A stretch of DNA of 64,000 nucleotides from Anadara kagoshimensis (GCA_021292105.1 CM037869.1:50093234-50157233); one strand, 5' to 3'. Positions 33,901 through 44,918 are shown, numbered from the stretch's first letter. The notes: generated by a model not told the origin, from the letters alone. A program made the numbers and translations.

Positions 33901-34295
33901 CATGCCTATCATGACAAAGGAAGCGGTTTTAAGGTCTCTTCCCAGGCAATCAGTGAATAATTACTAATATTCAAATATAAAACAAAACTTAAAGTACATA
34001 CGACTATATATGTCTGGAAATAAACATCGCTTAATTGTCCAACAATAGAGTTTAAAAAAGTTCGCTTTTGATACTTAGGGAAACAAGGCCAAAATATTCC
34101 GAGGATAAAAGTACTCACAAACACTCTACAGTTCATGCAATTCTTGGCGGGTTTTCTTCCTGGTGTTAATAAATGTTTGAAATCTCGTTATACAAGTTAC
34201 ACATATACGGTGAATTACGGTAATGGAAAAAACTTGTTTGCATTTTCACGTGTGAATGGATAAACGCATTGAAAAGAACCGATCTGAAGACAGAA
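30950..34295. repeat. ~650-bp tandem array ending upstream of E2
   Basis: The word GCAAAACAAAATGG and its variants recurs at 31143, 31992, 32993, 33643 and 34292. The last two intervals are about 650 bp, while 849 holds an extra MITE and 1001 holds partial subunits. Each full unit contains AAATGTATAATTGGTTGAAT, a reversed SINE-1 tail (CACTTACATCGA.., CACCAGCTATAGATAAAAT), TTCCCAGGCAATCAGTGAAT, ATTGCTTAATTGTCCAACAA and CGTTATACAAGTTACAC, then GTGTATTACGGTAATGG. Small frames (31678-34136) are non-conserved shadows. Confidence 0.85.
31258..31488. mobile_element. CGCGAAAA-rich MITE inside the tandem array
   Basis: Left TACTGGAAAGGGGGGAATTT..CG and right CGAAAATAATCCCCTTTACA then GTA are inverted, with several CGCGAAAA/TTTTCGCG words inside. 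Only this unit of the array has it, so it inserted after the array formed. Confidence 0.75.
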
Positions 34296-34361
34296 GAACA
34301 AAACTGGTCGATTTCTTTTTACCTTTTTTACAGCACTAATGAGTATTTTCTAATTAAACCG

Positions 34362-34408
34362 ATGATGCTGTTATTACAAAGATTGCGATTTCGGAAAAAA
34401 CAACAAAG
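34362..34408 (+). CDS. Weak candidate first exon
   Basis: ATGATG opens 15 codons plus two bases (MMLLLQRLRFRKKQQ) before AG|GTTAAG. The phase equals that of E1-E3, so a join to 59911 would give Arg and keep the frame. The donor is poor (T at +3, A at +5) and the peptide lacks the E1-E3 pattern, although it is basic. It lies 232 bp upstream of E2 and could be 5' leader sequence or chance. Confidence 0.15.
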
Positions 34409-34640
34409 GTTAAGTGCTGCAGTCAGGCTTTTACTGATAACACGAGATTAGCTAGTTATCGAATAAAAACTACAATCGCTTTGAACTCATTAGTTTAATG
34501 AAATAATAGAAATTTACATTCTTTAAAAAAAGGGTTCAATGTCCTTCGAAATATTAAATCGATCTATGTTGGAATAAATAGGGGTTGTTTTGAAGTTTTT
34601 GAGCATTTTTAAAAACTTTGGTTGAAGGATATATTCTAAA

Positions 34641-34723
34641 ATGTCTCTTTTACTTGGGTCTTACTGCAAGCATTCGAGGCAGAAAGCTATAGAAAAAGCG
34701 ATGAAACGCAGAGCTGAAAAACA
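34641..34723 (+). CDS. Alternative first coding exon E2 (basic helical N-terminus)
   Basis: ATG at 34641 follows an in-frame TGA at 34623-34625. Twenty-seven codons plus CA encode MSLLLGSYCKHS.. then RQKAIEKAMKRRAEK, and the exon ends at CA|GTAAGT. Spliced to 59911 the split codon is CAG and the frame runs into REKRQKAMDAV.... It is the same length and phase as E1, and its basic half is almost the same as that of E3 ([RK]QKA[IV]EKA[ML]K[RK]RAEK). The shared exon itself opens with a similar RQKAM word, so the modules may share ancestry or form one continuous helix. No signal peptide or membrane segment. It lies about 350 bp beyond a 3.3-kb tandem array. Product unknown; see the shared exon. 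Confidence 0.8.
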
Positions 34724-35530
34724 GTAAGTTAATACAAAACTCTATTTTGTTCTTATATCTTTTTTGCGATCATCGGTTAGTATTAGTATTTCGTTAACTC
34801 TTGGTTCATGAAATTCAATTTGTTATTAAAACTAGTAATTTTGATTTAGGATATAAAATTTTGACTTAAATGACTTTTATAATTTTTTGATAATAATAAA
34901 TATTATTTTATTTTGAGCAAATATTAAAAAAGATATTACAAAATATACAAAATTCATTTTTGTTAATCAACTGGTTTAGTCAACGCAGTTTTTAATTAGC
35001 TTAGTCCATAAAGAGTTCAACAAATGCCGACTACTTGTAACCTTGTATCTAGAAAATAGTAGAATTTTACCAAAACGGATGAAACTCAATACTGAGAGTT
35101 TTTACTGTTTTTTAGAACTGTCAAATATTCTATAATTTCGTATTATTGCGATTTTACGACCAACAGTACATTTAACGTGTCGAACGGGAAAGTACCGATT
35201 TGCTAATTTAAATAATTTGGAACTTGTAAGTTCCAAAGTTTTTACTTTGCTCATGGATTGTGATTCGGACATGAATTAGTATATTTGTTTTTGATTAACT
35301 AATTATAAGCTTGTTATATAACGTTTTAGTCTAATGATATCAGATTGTAAACATTTTAGACAAAAAGCAATAACAAGAACAATTATAAAAAGTTTTCTAA
35401 AATAAAATGTCGTGTTGGTAATAAACTATTGTAAAAAATGAATTTCTTGGACATGAAAAATGTTTTTGAATTTCGTATACAGAAACTTTTTTTAAATGGT
35501 TTCATCTAAATATAAAACTGATTCAAATTA
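34724..35530. other. Intron sequence, AT-rich
   Basis: Follows the E2 donor. A family C fragment is at about 35225-35300 (AAGTTCCAAAGTTTTTACTT, GTGATTCGGACATGAATTAG); otherwise nothing named. Confidence 0.4.
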
Positions 35531-35533
35531 AAA

Positions 35534-35758
35534 TCACAGCAAAATGCTAGATTGATTGGTGGCATTATGAAATGTACATTGGTAAGGGACTGTACATCCA
35601 CAACTCTTACAATTACGCAATGGTGCAAATGCGAAAGGATAAGGTAGATCGCATTCTTCGCCGTTCATATAGTTTTTCTTTATCATATTCGGACATCGGT
35701 AAGTTTGTGCTCGATATATAATGGTCGTATAACAATTCTTGAATTCATGAAGAATCAT
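35534..35758 (-). CDS. Cysteine-rich small ORF, doubtful
   Basis: A minus-strand frame of 74 codons ends in a genuine stop. It carries seven cysteines in its middle and C-terminal part, including NCKSCGCTVPYQC and YRCP.., EECDLPYPF. A TAA lies in frame immediately before the first ATG. No signal peptide is encoded, so if real it would be the last exon of a secreted cysteine-rich protein with an acceptor near or after the first codons. I do not recognise the family. The upstream frame at 35815-36045 has no supporting features. Cys density is unusual for random AT-rich DNA, but one ORF of this size is weak evidence. Confidence 0.2.
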   Translation of the reverse strand: MILHEFKNCYTTIIYRAQTYRCPNMIKKNYMNGEECDLPYPFAFAPLRNCKSCGCTVPYQCTFHNATNQSSILL

Positions 35759-36162
35759 TTATTTCCAAAAGAGAATTATTTTTTTCATTGTTTCTATGTA
35801 CGTTTCCTTTTTCACTAGCGATAGGTTAAATAAAGGTTTAACTTCTCTAACTTCGTGTGAATATCCAAAGCATTAGACGTACCGATGTTTATATGTACTA
35901 GAGCAACAATTGCAATAGACTTCGCCACTGTATCACGTGATATCCTTAACGTTTGTGCGGAACTCTTATTTCCAACGGGTATGGAACGCGTTAGATTATG
36001 TTTCCTGTGATAAAGACGGAAATTTGCGACGTTAACTTTATCCAAAACGCTTTGTATTAACGGAAACAGGTATTACTAACCTTTGTACACATATTACCAT
36101 CGAAAGTGAAATCGCATAAGATTATGTTTTATCGTGAAAACGACGTTTCTTTGAGTATTTAA

Positions 36163-37586
36163 AGGCATTTTCGGGTTTTTTGATTGCGCACCGAATCCGC
36201 GCATCCAGGGGAGACTACTCTGTTTACGTTATTGAATGTGTAAGTGGTGCGACATTTGAAATGAAGGGATATACTAGCAGTATACGATGATCGACCGTAG
36301 CAACTGTAAACATCCGGCTTTCTTTTAATACGTATTCGGCAATATAAATCGTATAAATCGTAAAATTAGTGATCAAAATGGCTCTTAGAAGAAGAGGGTG
36401 GTTTATTAAAGTATGGAAGAAGAATAGGCGAGAAGATACTTTCTGCCCGCATGATTCAAACGAACAAATATGGTCAAACTTTTGACGAACCCGAACATAC
36501 TTCCCAACTACATCTTTGAAAAATGATTAAATGATGTCTATTACAGTAAACATAAACAATGGAAATCATACAACGGTGAATTGACCAAATTTCATCACAA
36601 CGTTGCAGCAACTAGGTTCTATCTATCTTATGTAATCCAAAACGAAAAACGGTACGGCCTATAATCCGAGTATTACAAGCACAGATGCACAAAATGTAAA
36701 CTTACCCTGGTATGGAGTTTTTTCTCTTTGTCTATACCACAAAGTAATGGAAATTCACGTAAGTTCCAAGAGATATTAGAATGTTGACATGGTTGAACAA
36801 AAGTGTTATATTTTTTTCTTTTCATTGGAGTTTTTGAATTCCTATAGATTCGCAGCTATTTTTACGATAATTAGGAATCTATTTTTAATATCCAGATTAT
36901 AAAACATCGATTAATATTGTAAATAATATGTAAAAATATACTTTGTTTTGTGTATTGTCAATAATCTGACGCTAATATTTGAATTAACTGAAAAGAGAAA
37001 ATCTTTTGGGGATTTTTTTTCAATTTCTTCAATGGAAAATTTAAAAAAATCGTGGGGGTAGGGGTAATTTTTTATTTTTAAATCCGAAAATACCCTGGTG
37101 ACCTATCAATTTTTCTTTGTTTTTGTGAAGTATATAGTCTGTTTAAACTTTTGGCAGATTTTGATAAGATTTTGAATGGTAGATTTTTTTTTGTACATGA
37201 AAATGTATGGATTGTTTGTGAAAAAGGCGGTAAAATGAGCACTTTCTCCAATGTATTTTTTACCAATTATTTTAATAAATGTGTATTGAAATGCCAACTT
37301 TGACATTTTTTAACATGTTAAATATGGGTATGATGTATTTTTGCTGTTTATAACATTTTAATGAATTTCTTGAGTTTGTTTGAGGTTGATTTTTAAAATT
37401 ATACCAATTTTTGGGTAAAAATGCAAAATCCTTGAAATACTGCATATATTGAACAAGAGTTGTTGAAAAATTACATGCGGTGACCTACCATTATTTTTGC
37501 ATATTTTTGTTTGCATGTTCATATAGAACAAACAGTGAAAAAATTAGCTTGTTTTAAATGGTGGTTCTATTTCATAGCATATGCCT
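36163..37586. mobile_element. Possible TTAA-bounded element (1.4 kb)
   Basis: TTAA|AGGCAT at 36159-36168 and ATGCCT|TTAA at 37581-37590 face each other. The inverted end is only about 6-7 bp, and no transposase is visible. A 36-codon basic ORF (MALRRRGWF..) starts at 36379 but has no family features. Confidence 0.3.
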
Positions 37587-37589
37587 TTA

Positions 37590-38490
37590 AGACGTAAACG
37601 GTTTCCAAAGCGCCCCGTTAAAATGTCAAGAAGTGTTCATTACGTGGTACAGTGTCGAACCTTATTATAGTACGTTTTACCTATGTCTTCAAATCTTTTT
37701 TAAACAAGTAATAATTGGCAGATAAAAATCGCGACATTGTCAGGTCAGTTAAATCAAAATCTTAATTGAACAACTAAAAGGTTAAATGTCGTTTTTTTCA
37801 AATCAATTAAAAACTGAAAACCTAAAATGTTTGTTAGAGAAACGGAAACTAATGTTAAAATGTTCGGTTATTGCGGAAAACGCTTGGCACTTAAAATCGT
37901 CATCCTGATTTGTAAAAAAACTATTTTGTAATAAATGGTTTTTATTATGTCATTGTTATGTCATAATTGAAAGGTTAGGACGCTTCAATTAGCTTTAAAC
38001 GAAATTTACAGTTTACACTTATTCGATCAATTATATCCTACCAATTATAAACACGAATTTCCTATACCTCTTACAAAAACGAAGAAATGAAATTACTATT
38101 AAATTAAGAATCAATGGAAAATAATTGCTTGTAACAGTGCCATTACGGAGCGTAATGTTCAAATCAATCTTCCTGGGAATTGATAATTTCAAAAATGAAA
38201 AACGATTTGTTTTAGTGTCAGCAGAAAAAAGGGTATGGTTTCGCTATCAAATTGCATTATCATTGAACGTGCCATTTCACGGCTCGACAAGCTCGAATAC
38301 ATTTCCGACAGGATGTAATAACGCTATCTCATTTAGAATTTATCATTCAGAAATATGAAATATGTCATTTCCTCGAATGTACATCAGGTTATGTAACCGG
38401 TTGTTTGTCAAGTAAAATTACAATAAAAATGAATCTACAATTCCAGTTGAAGTGTTTTTACTAATTAATTCAAATAGGTACATTTCACAC
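37590..38490. other. Unassigned AT-rich spacer
   Basis: No supported gene. The 77-codon frame at 38125-38358 shows no recognisable domain. Confidence 0.35.
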
Positions 38491-38494
38491 ATAT

Positions 38495-38545
38495 AGTAGA
38501 CAATTCAACACTGAGCTAACGAATAGAAATCGAGAAATCAATGAG
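38495..38545. mobile_element. Family A left-end fragment
   Basis: AATTCAACACTGAGCTAACG followed by AATAGAAATCGAG. A matching right end (GATGTTAAACTTTCGACAGA) is at 39150-39180, so the two may be halves of one copy spread apart by insertion. Confidence 0.5.
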
Positions 38546-38834
38546 TGGCTTTTATCCATCCGAAGATAGAAATTATATGTGGAAAAGCTGTTGTTATGGA
38601 GCGGTTAACATGAATTTTTCACCAAAATATTTCAAATGCGGATGAAAGCGTAAAATTTTTCCCAAATAATTATCAAATGACATAGTTTATAAAATCATAG
38701 TTTGCCATTCCGATTTTTTGCCTTTTTCAACGACATAACGACACATTTGTACTGCATGGTAAACTTATTCTGTATTTTATTCCATAAATTTCACTTGTTA
38801 ATAGTTTTATTGACTTACAGAGGTAATAATTTTT

Positions 38835-39078
38835 ATTTCTCACTCGGGTAGGCAGCATATGTACGTCTGTCTGTCTATTCCGTCCGTCCGTCCAAACACC
38901 ATACCCTTGTCCATATTTATGCATTGAACTTGATTAAACTTTTTCGCAAATGTAAACCGACTTGAGAGAATTTGTCGCATAACAAATTCCGGTGTAATGG
39001 TCAAGGTCATATTGTTATAATAACAACTTAGCAACATTGGGGCTAGGGGTGTGTCTCAAGATACTGCTCTAGTTTTAT
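38835..39078. repeat. GTCTGTCTGTC/CCGTCCGTCC-containing repeat
   Basis: GTACGTCTGTCTGTCTATTC, CGTCCGTCCGTCC, ATGGTCAAGGTCATATTG and GGGTGTGTCTCAAG are reminiscent of the repeat at 60280-60560. The minus-strand frames are shadows. Confidence 0.5.
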
Positions 39079-39384
39079 GATTCGGTGTTTTCATATGTCT
39101 AATGAACGGATATCCGAGATGAGGTACTGAATCAGTCGACACTAAAGCTTGATGTTAAACTTTCGACAGACCTTTAAAGTACATTACAAATAAGTGGGTT
39201 TCGCCGGAAAAACCTAAGCCAAATATCCCTAAATTTTCGTGTCGGTAGTTTTGGCAGATGTGAAAACAGCTAACAGATGCTGACGCAAATCTCGTACTTG
39301 TGTTTTCGGATTCGACTTTACTGTACCGCACACACGCTAGAGCTTATCCGTCGTTACGCTGACAAATCCGATTTAATAGTTGAA

Positions 39385-39705
39385 TTGAGTGATGGTTTTT
39401 GACGTCAGTCAAGAATATATCACTTATATCGAGACGTCGCCATCTATAGATTAAGGTTCAGAAACTTTGCCAATGCGTTGCACTGATGGTATTATACAGC
39501 AGGGTCTTTTATCGTGCGAGGCCCACCGTGATGCGGGACCTCGTTTATTTTAAGTTCCAAAATCAAAAGAACCGTGACTTTCTTATCGTAATGCCGAGTG
39601 CCTGGCGAAAAAACAGTCAATACCCACTTTAAAGTCCTGGGCCAGACCCGGTCGAACACACGATTTCCCACTTACGGAGAGAGCACTGAGCTACCGATTG
39701 AAAAG
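39385..39705 (-). mobile_element. SINE-1 copy
   Basis: The reversed tail GTCAAGAATATATCACTTAT is at left, the core complement TGCGGGACCTCGTTTATTTT follows, and the head complement contains GAGAGAGCACTGAGCTACC. Confidence 0.8.
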
Positions 39706-39784
39706 GAAATGAAAGAAAAAGTTTTATTGGCTGAGGATAATCGCAATTCTAGGATAACCACGGCCCTCACATGGCGGGTATAGC

Positions 39785-40000
39785 TAGACAGAAGATACTT
39801 GCCCTACCGGAGCACCTGGTGGAAAGTTTCAGTTCATGTTCAAACCATACTCCTTAAAGCTTTCAACACTTCAAAATTAAGTTAAACTCGCGGCCTTCCA
39901 CGAGGAAAGTAAGACCAGATGCTCCAGAAGGATAAGTATCTCCTGTTATACTAGCTAAACCCGCCACGTGTTAAACCAAAATTGTAAAAAAAAAGGACAT
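39785..40000. repeat. Two family C fragments, head to head
   Basis: 39800-39850 (GCCCTACCGGAGCACCTGG, plus) and 39890-39975 (CTTCCACGAGGAAAGTAAG, CTCCTGTTATACTAGCTAAA, minus) form an imperfect inverted pair. Confidence 0.55.
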
Positions 40001-40362
40001 TGAATTTTAGATCTTCAAATATATCTAGGTTAGTGTGGATAAGATAAGATAAGATAGTTCATCCAGAAAGCGATAGTTAATAATGAAATACGAATAGCGT
40101 TTCAACTCCGGTTCCGGTTACAAAATCGTAAAAAAATATCACATTTTTGATTAAATTAAAGTCATTCTTTGTCTGAAAAATGTGACCTAATGGCATATAA
40201 CTATTGTTTTGTCTTTAGTTAGTGTATGAACTACTAGCACTTGCTTATCATGGTTCAACATACATGAATATTTGTGTTCGTGACAAAGGATAAATTACCA
40301 GTACTTGCTAAAATCAGAAGAATCCATGTGAAGTGAAGTGTTTATTCATTATTATAGTTAAA

Positions 40363-40530
40363 GGACCGACTTGTCGAAAAGTTAACACTGAGCTAACGAA
40401 AAGTAGTCAAAGCTCGGCTGCCAAGGCAGAGATTTCGATAGCTAGCTTATCTAGTGATTGATAAGCTGCCAAGAGGTAGACAGCAGCTGCCGATAAATAA
40501 AGGTCGAGATGAGATGCTGAACCGGCACTG
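40363..40530. mobile_element. Family A MITE, right end missing
   Basis: Left CTTGTCGAAAAGTTAACACT, interior TAGACAGCAGCTGCCGATAA. It ends in ..GAACCGGCAC without the usual right terminus. Confidence 0.7.
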
Positions 40531-41250
40531 TTTCTAGATAGTTCGTGACAAAGTATGAACTACAAGCACTTGCTAACGACATTTCAGAAGCCGTGTGTTC
40601 GTGACAAGCGTTAATATATGTTTTAAGGTGTCATTAACTGATAAGCTGATATCCTTTGATACATAAATCAATAGTTTATTGATTCCATTCGTTTAAAATA
40701 TTTTACGATGGCGATCAATTAACCAATGAAACCCTTTGTCTCAGATAATTATTGACCAATGAAAAATAAAATAACATTGATCTTGGCCTTTATGTGTTAT
40801 TTAAACAGGAACTTTCCTTCTCTTCAAATCAATATACACAAATAAGGCTCTTCTCCGACCTACAATAGATTAATTATAATCAAGATTGTTATACACTTGG
40901 GGCTTTAATAGTTCACAATATGTCAATAATCCTTCTATCTTACGCTTCAGATTCAAGTACATCATCGATAAAGCCATCACTATGTTTTATGTCTATGTAA
41001 ATTTCATACGCTTAAAATTTAGGTATTTGTTACCATTCATAAATAAGGTCTTTATGAAGGTTTTGTTGTCTTATGTATATGTAAATTTTGACCATATAAG
41101 CTTTTGTTATTTTATCAAACATTAAAAACACCAACCCTCAGTCAACAAAAAAATCATAAATTTGTTTTGTTTTTTCGGGTCAAAAGGTCTCTCACAGCTC
41201 TGGGTAGAATACCACAATGGGAGATCATGGTGTGATATTGTTTGTCTGTT

Positions 41251-41601
41251 AAGGCCATTCCTATAAAGTTTTTTTTTTTTTTTTTTTTAAAAAATAAAAT
41301 CGGTATTCGATCGTAATATCCGGTCATTTTTTATGTCCGTTTCACAGACTGAATTATATATACTTGCAATTTGAAATGAATCTAGTCCATTTCAATTTTG
41401 TTCCAATAAATTTGTTTCATTGTTTTTTTTTTTTATTTCAATTAAACATTTAAACAGAATGTTGTTTTTTTATTTAATGAAAATGTAATGTACATATGAA
41501 AAGAATATTCATTAAAATTTGTTTGTTTGCCGTATACCGTCCTCCCTTTAAAAAAATTAAGTGACGAGTGACGTCAAACAGAATTTTATTGGAATGGCCT
41601 T
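41251..41601. mobile_element. AAGGCCATTCC MITE
   Basis: AAGGCCATTCCTATAAAG at left and TTTATTGGAATGGCCTT at right are inverted. The interior is AT-rich with T runs. TTA precedes and AC follows, fitting a TA-type insertion. Confidence 0.7.
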
Positions 41602-41604
41602 ACT

Positions 41605-42880
41605 TGAAAAATGTTTGTGGTTTCCAGTTTCATTCACTATCCTAAAATGACCGCCTTGGGTATGAAAGGATAACATTTGACTGGGGCGAAAAGCATATGT
41701 ACTCTATTTAATCATCAGGTAAAAAAGAAATTAACGAGACATGGCCTAATCTTGATCATTTCGTGTTTAATATTATTTGTACTGCGATATAATGCAAGTC
41801 AAATATTTTTTAGCAATTAATTTTAGGTCGATCTGAACTAAAACATAGCATTGCTTCTTAAGAAGAAAAGCAAATTTCAGACAAAATTTATAAAAATAAA
41901 AATAAGATGAATTAAATAAATAAATGAAAAAAAGTCTGATAAACAACAAATATAATTGTGACAGTCTAAAGTAGAAATACCATCAACGAAAGAAATGGAA
42001 TATTTTAAATTTTAATTGATAACAAAGGCGCTAGATCTGACATTTAATTTCAACTCGGAATTTGTCATAATTTATGTTTCTTAACATAAAAATCCAACGT
42101 AAAAGGTCCGTTATTTTAATCATTTACCTATACACAAATTATGTTTACGTACAGTAATGACGTCGTCAACATAGCGTAAATGACTTCTTATTTGAAAATT
42201 TAGGTATCGGCAAGTAATACCATGGCGTAAGGAAAATCAGGCGATGCAAAGTAACGATATATCGCAAACGGAGTTCGCCATACTAGCATTCAGATATCTT
42301 CAGTGAAAGGTGTTGTGCACAACATGACGTGACGTCATCATGACGTAATTTTACTGTCTTAATCAATTGGATTGTCAGTTTGTTCTGTAGATGGGATTTC
42401 TACAATTATGGTTTTTCAATTAGATCAAATGATATTGTCGATACCAAGTTAACTTTGTGATTTTTGTACTATATTTTATATTATTTAAAATATATTTCAT
42501 GCAGGTTGTAAGTTTCGATGTGTTATAACATATAGCAAAGGTCAAACTTCGGGATCCATAGTACCAGTTGTTTTTTGATTTTTCTAAACCACATTCATAA
42601 TTACTGAAACCGCATTTGTTTTAAACAAATTAAAATCTTTGTTCATTGAATGGGATTGTTTCATGTGCTATGCGAGCAAATGATTTAGTGACTTGTTTTA
42701 CATTTATTTCGTCGGCAATGGCACATTCACTGCTTGAGAAAAGATGTCTAAACTCCCTTTGATTTCATTATATTAAAAAAAATCGTATCAAAATAAAAAA
42801 GAACTATAAAATCTAAATCCCAAAAGACAAATCGAAATTGTAAAACCAAAATTAATTTTCCAAGATGTTGGAAAGATACC
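41605..42880. other. Unassigned AT-rich spacer
   Basis: No gene. A weak inverted pair (ACAGTAATGACGTC at about 42153, GACGTCATCATGACG..TTTTACTGT at about 42331) may be another decayed MITE. Confidence 0.3.
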
Positions 42881-42884
42881 CAAA

Positions 42885-43070
42885 GAACCATACTATACTT
42901 TATCAAATATAAAACACTTTGTATGAGGGAGTTTACCTTAGTTTTTGAAGAATTTATGATTTTAACTAGCAGTAAATTTAGACAATAGTATATTTCTGAC
43001 AATAATACACAGTTATTGTCAATTAAATTTGTGTAGTCATCGGGAAAATGTCCACCAGCAGAGATACATG
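42885..43070 (-). repeat. Family D copy
   Basis: CAAGATGTTGGAAAGATACC, GGGAGTTTACCTTAGTTTTT and ATTTCTGACAATAATACAC in reverse order. The 113-codon frame at 42748-43089 is translated repeat. Confidence 0.75.
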
Positions 43071-43429
43071 CTTGGGGGTTTAAAACCATGGCAGATTTAG
43101 TTAAACGCGTGGCCTTCCACTGGAGAACGACACGGTATAGTGTACATACCTAAAGTAAATGTTTTCAGCACCTCAGCAGTGTTTGATAGAATTTGAACAT
43201 TTCCACTTGGCATTGATTACCAAGTAAGAATTCGACGCCAATTTGTCCTCTTGGTAAGTCAATACGGGTATAATCAGCAATCATATTTTATATAGAGCTT
43301 ACATGTTGTAATATATAATATGTGACCTTTTAGAAAACGTATAATGAATAATACATTATGTGATGTCAGCTGTCATCAGTTCTATTCATTTTCACCTTTT
43401 AACAAAAAACATGGAAAAATGCAATACAG

Positions 43430-43640
43430 AAGTACAGACATGTCAAAAACTTAAACTAAGCGAACTAATTGGTGCCGAATAAGCAGTTCCTTTTAACCTT
43501 AATCTCGGCATTTGTTGTCTATTTTTCTGCAAAATTTTGTCTATAAACTATCAATATTTTGACCATTCGGTAGACCAACTCCATTTTTTTTTTTTAAAAT
43601 TCGAAGTTAGACTTCTGACTGGTCTGTATTATAGGTTACT
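43430..43640. mobile_element. Family A MITE, diverged
   Basis: Left GTACAGACATGTCAAAAACT, right GAAGTTAGACTTCTGACTGG then TCTGTATTATA. Confidence 0.6.
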
Positions 43641-43794
43641 AGGTTTACACTGCGTGGGCCTAAAGTTGTGTAATCAAGAAGTTATTGTTCAGATTGTTAT
43701 GTATTCGCTTTAATATACCGACCTAAAATTGTTACCTTTTCAATACGAACTATTTCCTAGAATAAATGTCTCAAACAAGATCGATTTAATTTCA

Positions 43795-44215
43795 GTTTTC
43801 AACTTAACACATTATATTGACATGTTTGTGAGAGTAGGTTATATATTTTTGTTTTTGTTCGTTTGTTTAAAAAATAAATGAACGGGTTTTAATTGTTTGT
43901 TTTGTTCTTGGTAAAATTTATTGAAATGCTTGCTAGAGAAGGTTATCTATTTGTTTTAATTTTAGGAAATAAAAAATGTAAGCGGGATTTTATTGTTGGC
44001 TTGTTTTGCTCTTGGTAAACTTTATTGAAATGTTTGTTACGGAATGTTATCTTTTTGTTTTTTAAGAAATAGAAAAAGGTAAGCGGGATTTTATTGTTGG
44101 CTTGTTTTGCTCTTGGTAAACTATATTGAAATGTTTGCTACAGAAGGTGATCTATTTGTTTTAATTTTAAGAAATAAAAAAGGTAAGCGGGATTTTATTG
44201 TTTTTTGTTTTGTTC
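43795..44215. repeat. ~102-bp tandem array, four units, with donor-like motifs
   Basis: A(G/A)CGGG(A/T)TTT recurs at 43881, 43981, 44082 and 44186 with TTGTTTTG(C/T)TCTTGGTAAA and GAAATG(T/C)TTGCTA.. between. The last two units carry AAAAAGGTAAGCGGG, a good match to a splice donor. Confidence 0.8.
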
Positions 44216-44302
44216 GGTAAGTGCTACAAGTTCTTGGTTGTATAATTACCAAGTACATGTTTTAAGCAATTTAATTTAATTTAAACCATATTTTATTCAA
44301 AA

Positions 44303-44340
44303 ATGTTGAGAAGGATTGGACAGCAGCAGGTATTGCCTAT
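44303..44340 (+). CDS. Candidate alternative first exon
   Basis: ATG at 44303 with an in-frame TAA at 44282-44284 opens 12 codons plus two bases (MLRRIGQQQVLP, then AT) before the canonical donor AT|GTAAGT. The phase equals that of E1-E3, so joining to 59911 would give Met-Arg-Glu-Lys and keep the frame. The peptide is short and not homologous to E1-E3. It follows directly on the 102-bp array. Phase agreement alone has a one-in-three chance of being coincidental. Confidence 0.25.
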
Positions 44341-44579
44341 GTAAGTCCTCTCCTTAATAAGAAATACATACTAATCCATGTCCGAATCAGAATGTAACAG
44401 CAAATAAAAAGAAATTAAGATGCGACTTGGATAGTGATATTTATTAGAAGGAAGTTAAATTCAAATAATACATATTTTCATATATGCAACTTAAAATGTA
44501 AAACAATCAATGTTTATTAACGATCGAACACATACTTTGACTACTAAGTATAAAAAGTTGGACAACAAAATGATGTAAA

Positions 44580-44918
44580 CCATAGGTAAACACCATTGAC
44601 CTGTCCGTTTGACCTTTTATTAGGAATATTCATATAGGTGGGTCCAACCAATAAATGGGTAGCGTAAGATCCAAGTTAATACATACACAAAGCACAGGTG
44701 TACTTATGAGGTGAGTATATCTCATGATGTATACAAAATAAACACCTGTGTTTCCTATACATATACAGTACACAGGTGTACTCATGAGGTGAGTATATCT
44801 CATAATGTATACAAAATAAACACCAGTCCTGTGCTCCCTATACATAGCTATACTTGGTCCGTGATAAATATTTAAATGAAAGGTCAAGCTGACAGGTCAA
44901 AGTTGTTTACCTATAGTG
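44580..44918. mobile_element. Family F element with internal 78-bp duplication
   Basis: Left ATAGGTAAACACCATTGACC then TGTCCGTTTGACC, right GGTCAAGCTGACAGGTCAAA then GTTGTTTACCTAT: an inverted repeat of about 36 bp. GAGGTGAGTATATCTCAT occurs at 44708 and 44786. The 85-codon minus-strand frame is translated repeat. Confidence 0.8.

Noticed and set aside
36379-36489. 36-codon basic ORF (MALRRRGWF..) as another first exon
   Set aside because: No good donor in the right phase; the only nearby GT (AAA|GTATGG) is weak and in phase 0, which would not join 59911 in frame.
38125-38358. 77-codon plus-strand ORF
   Set aside because: No recognisable domain, no splice context in phase with the gene, and length expected by chance.
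42748-43089. 113-codon minus-strand ORF
   Set aside because: It is a translated family D repeat; other family D copies do not keep the frame open.
44630-44887. ORF with a repeated peptide
   Set aside because: The peptide repeat comes from the 78-bp duplication inside a family F element; the copy at 20.1 kb does not encode it.
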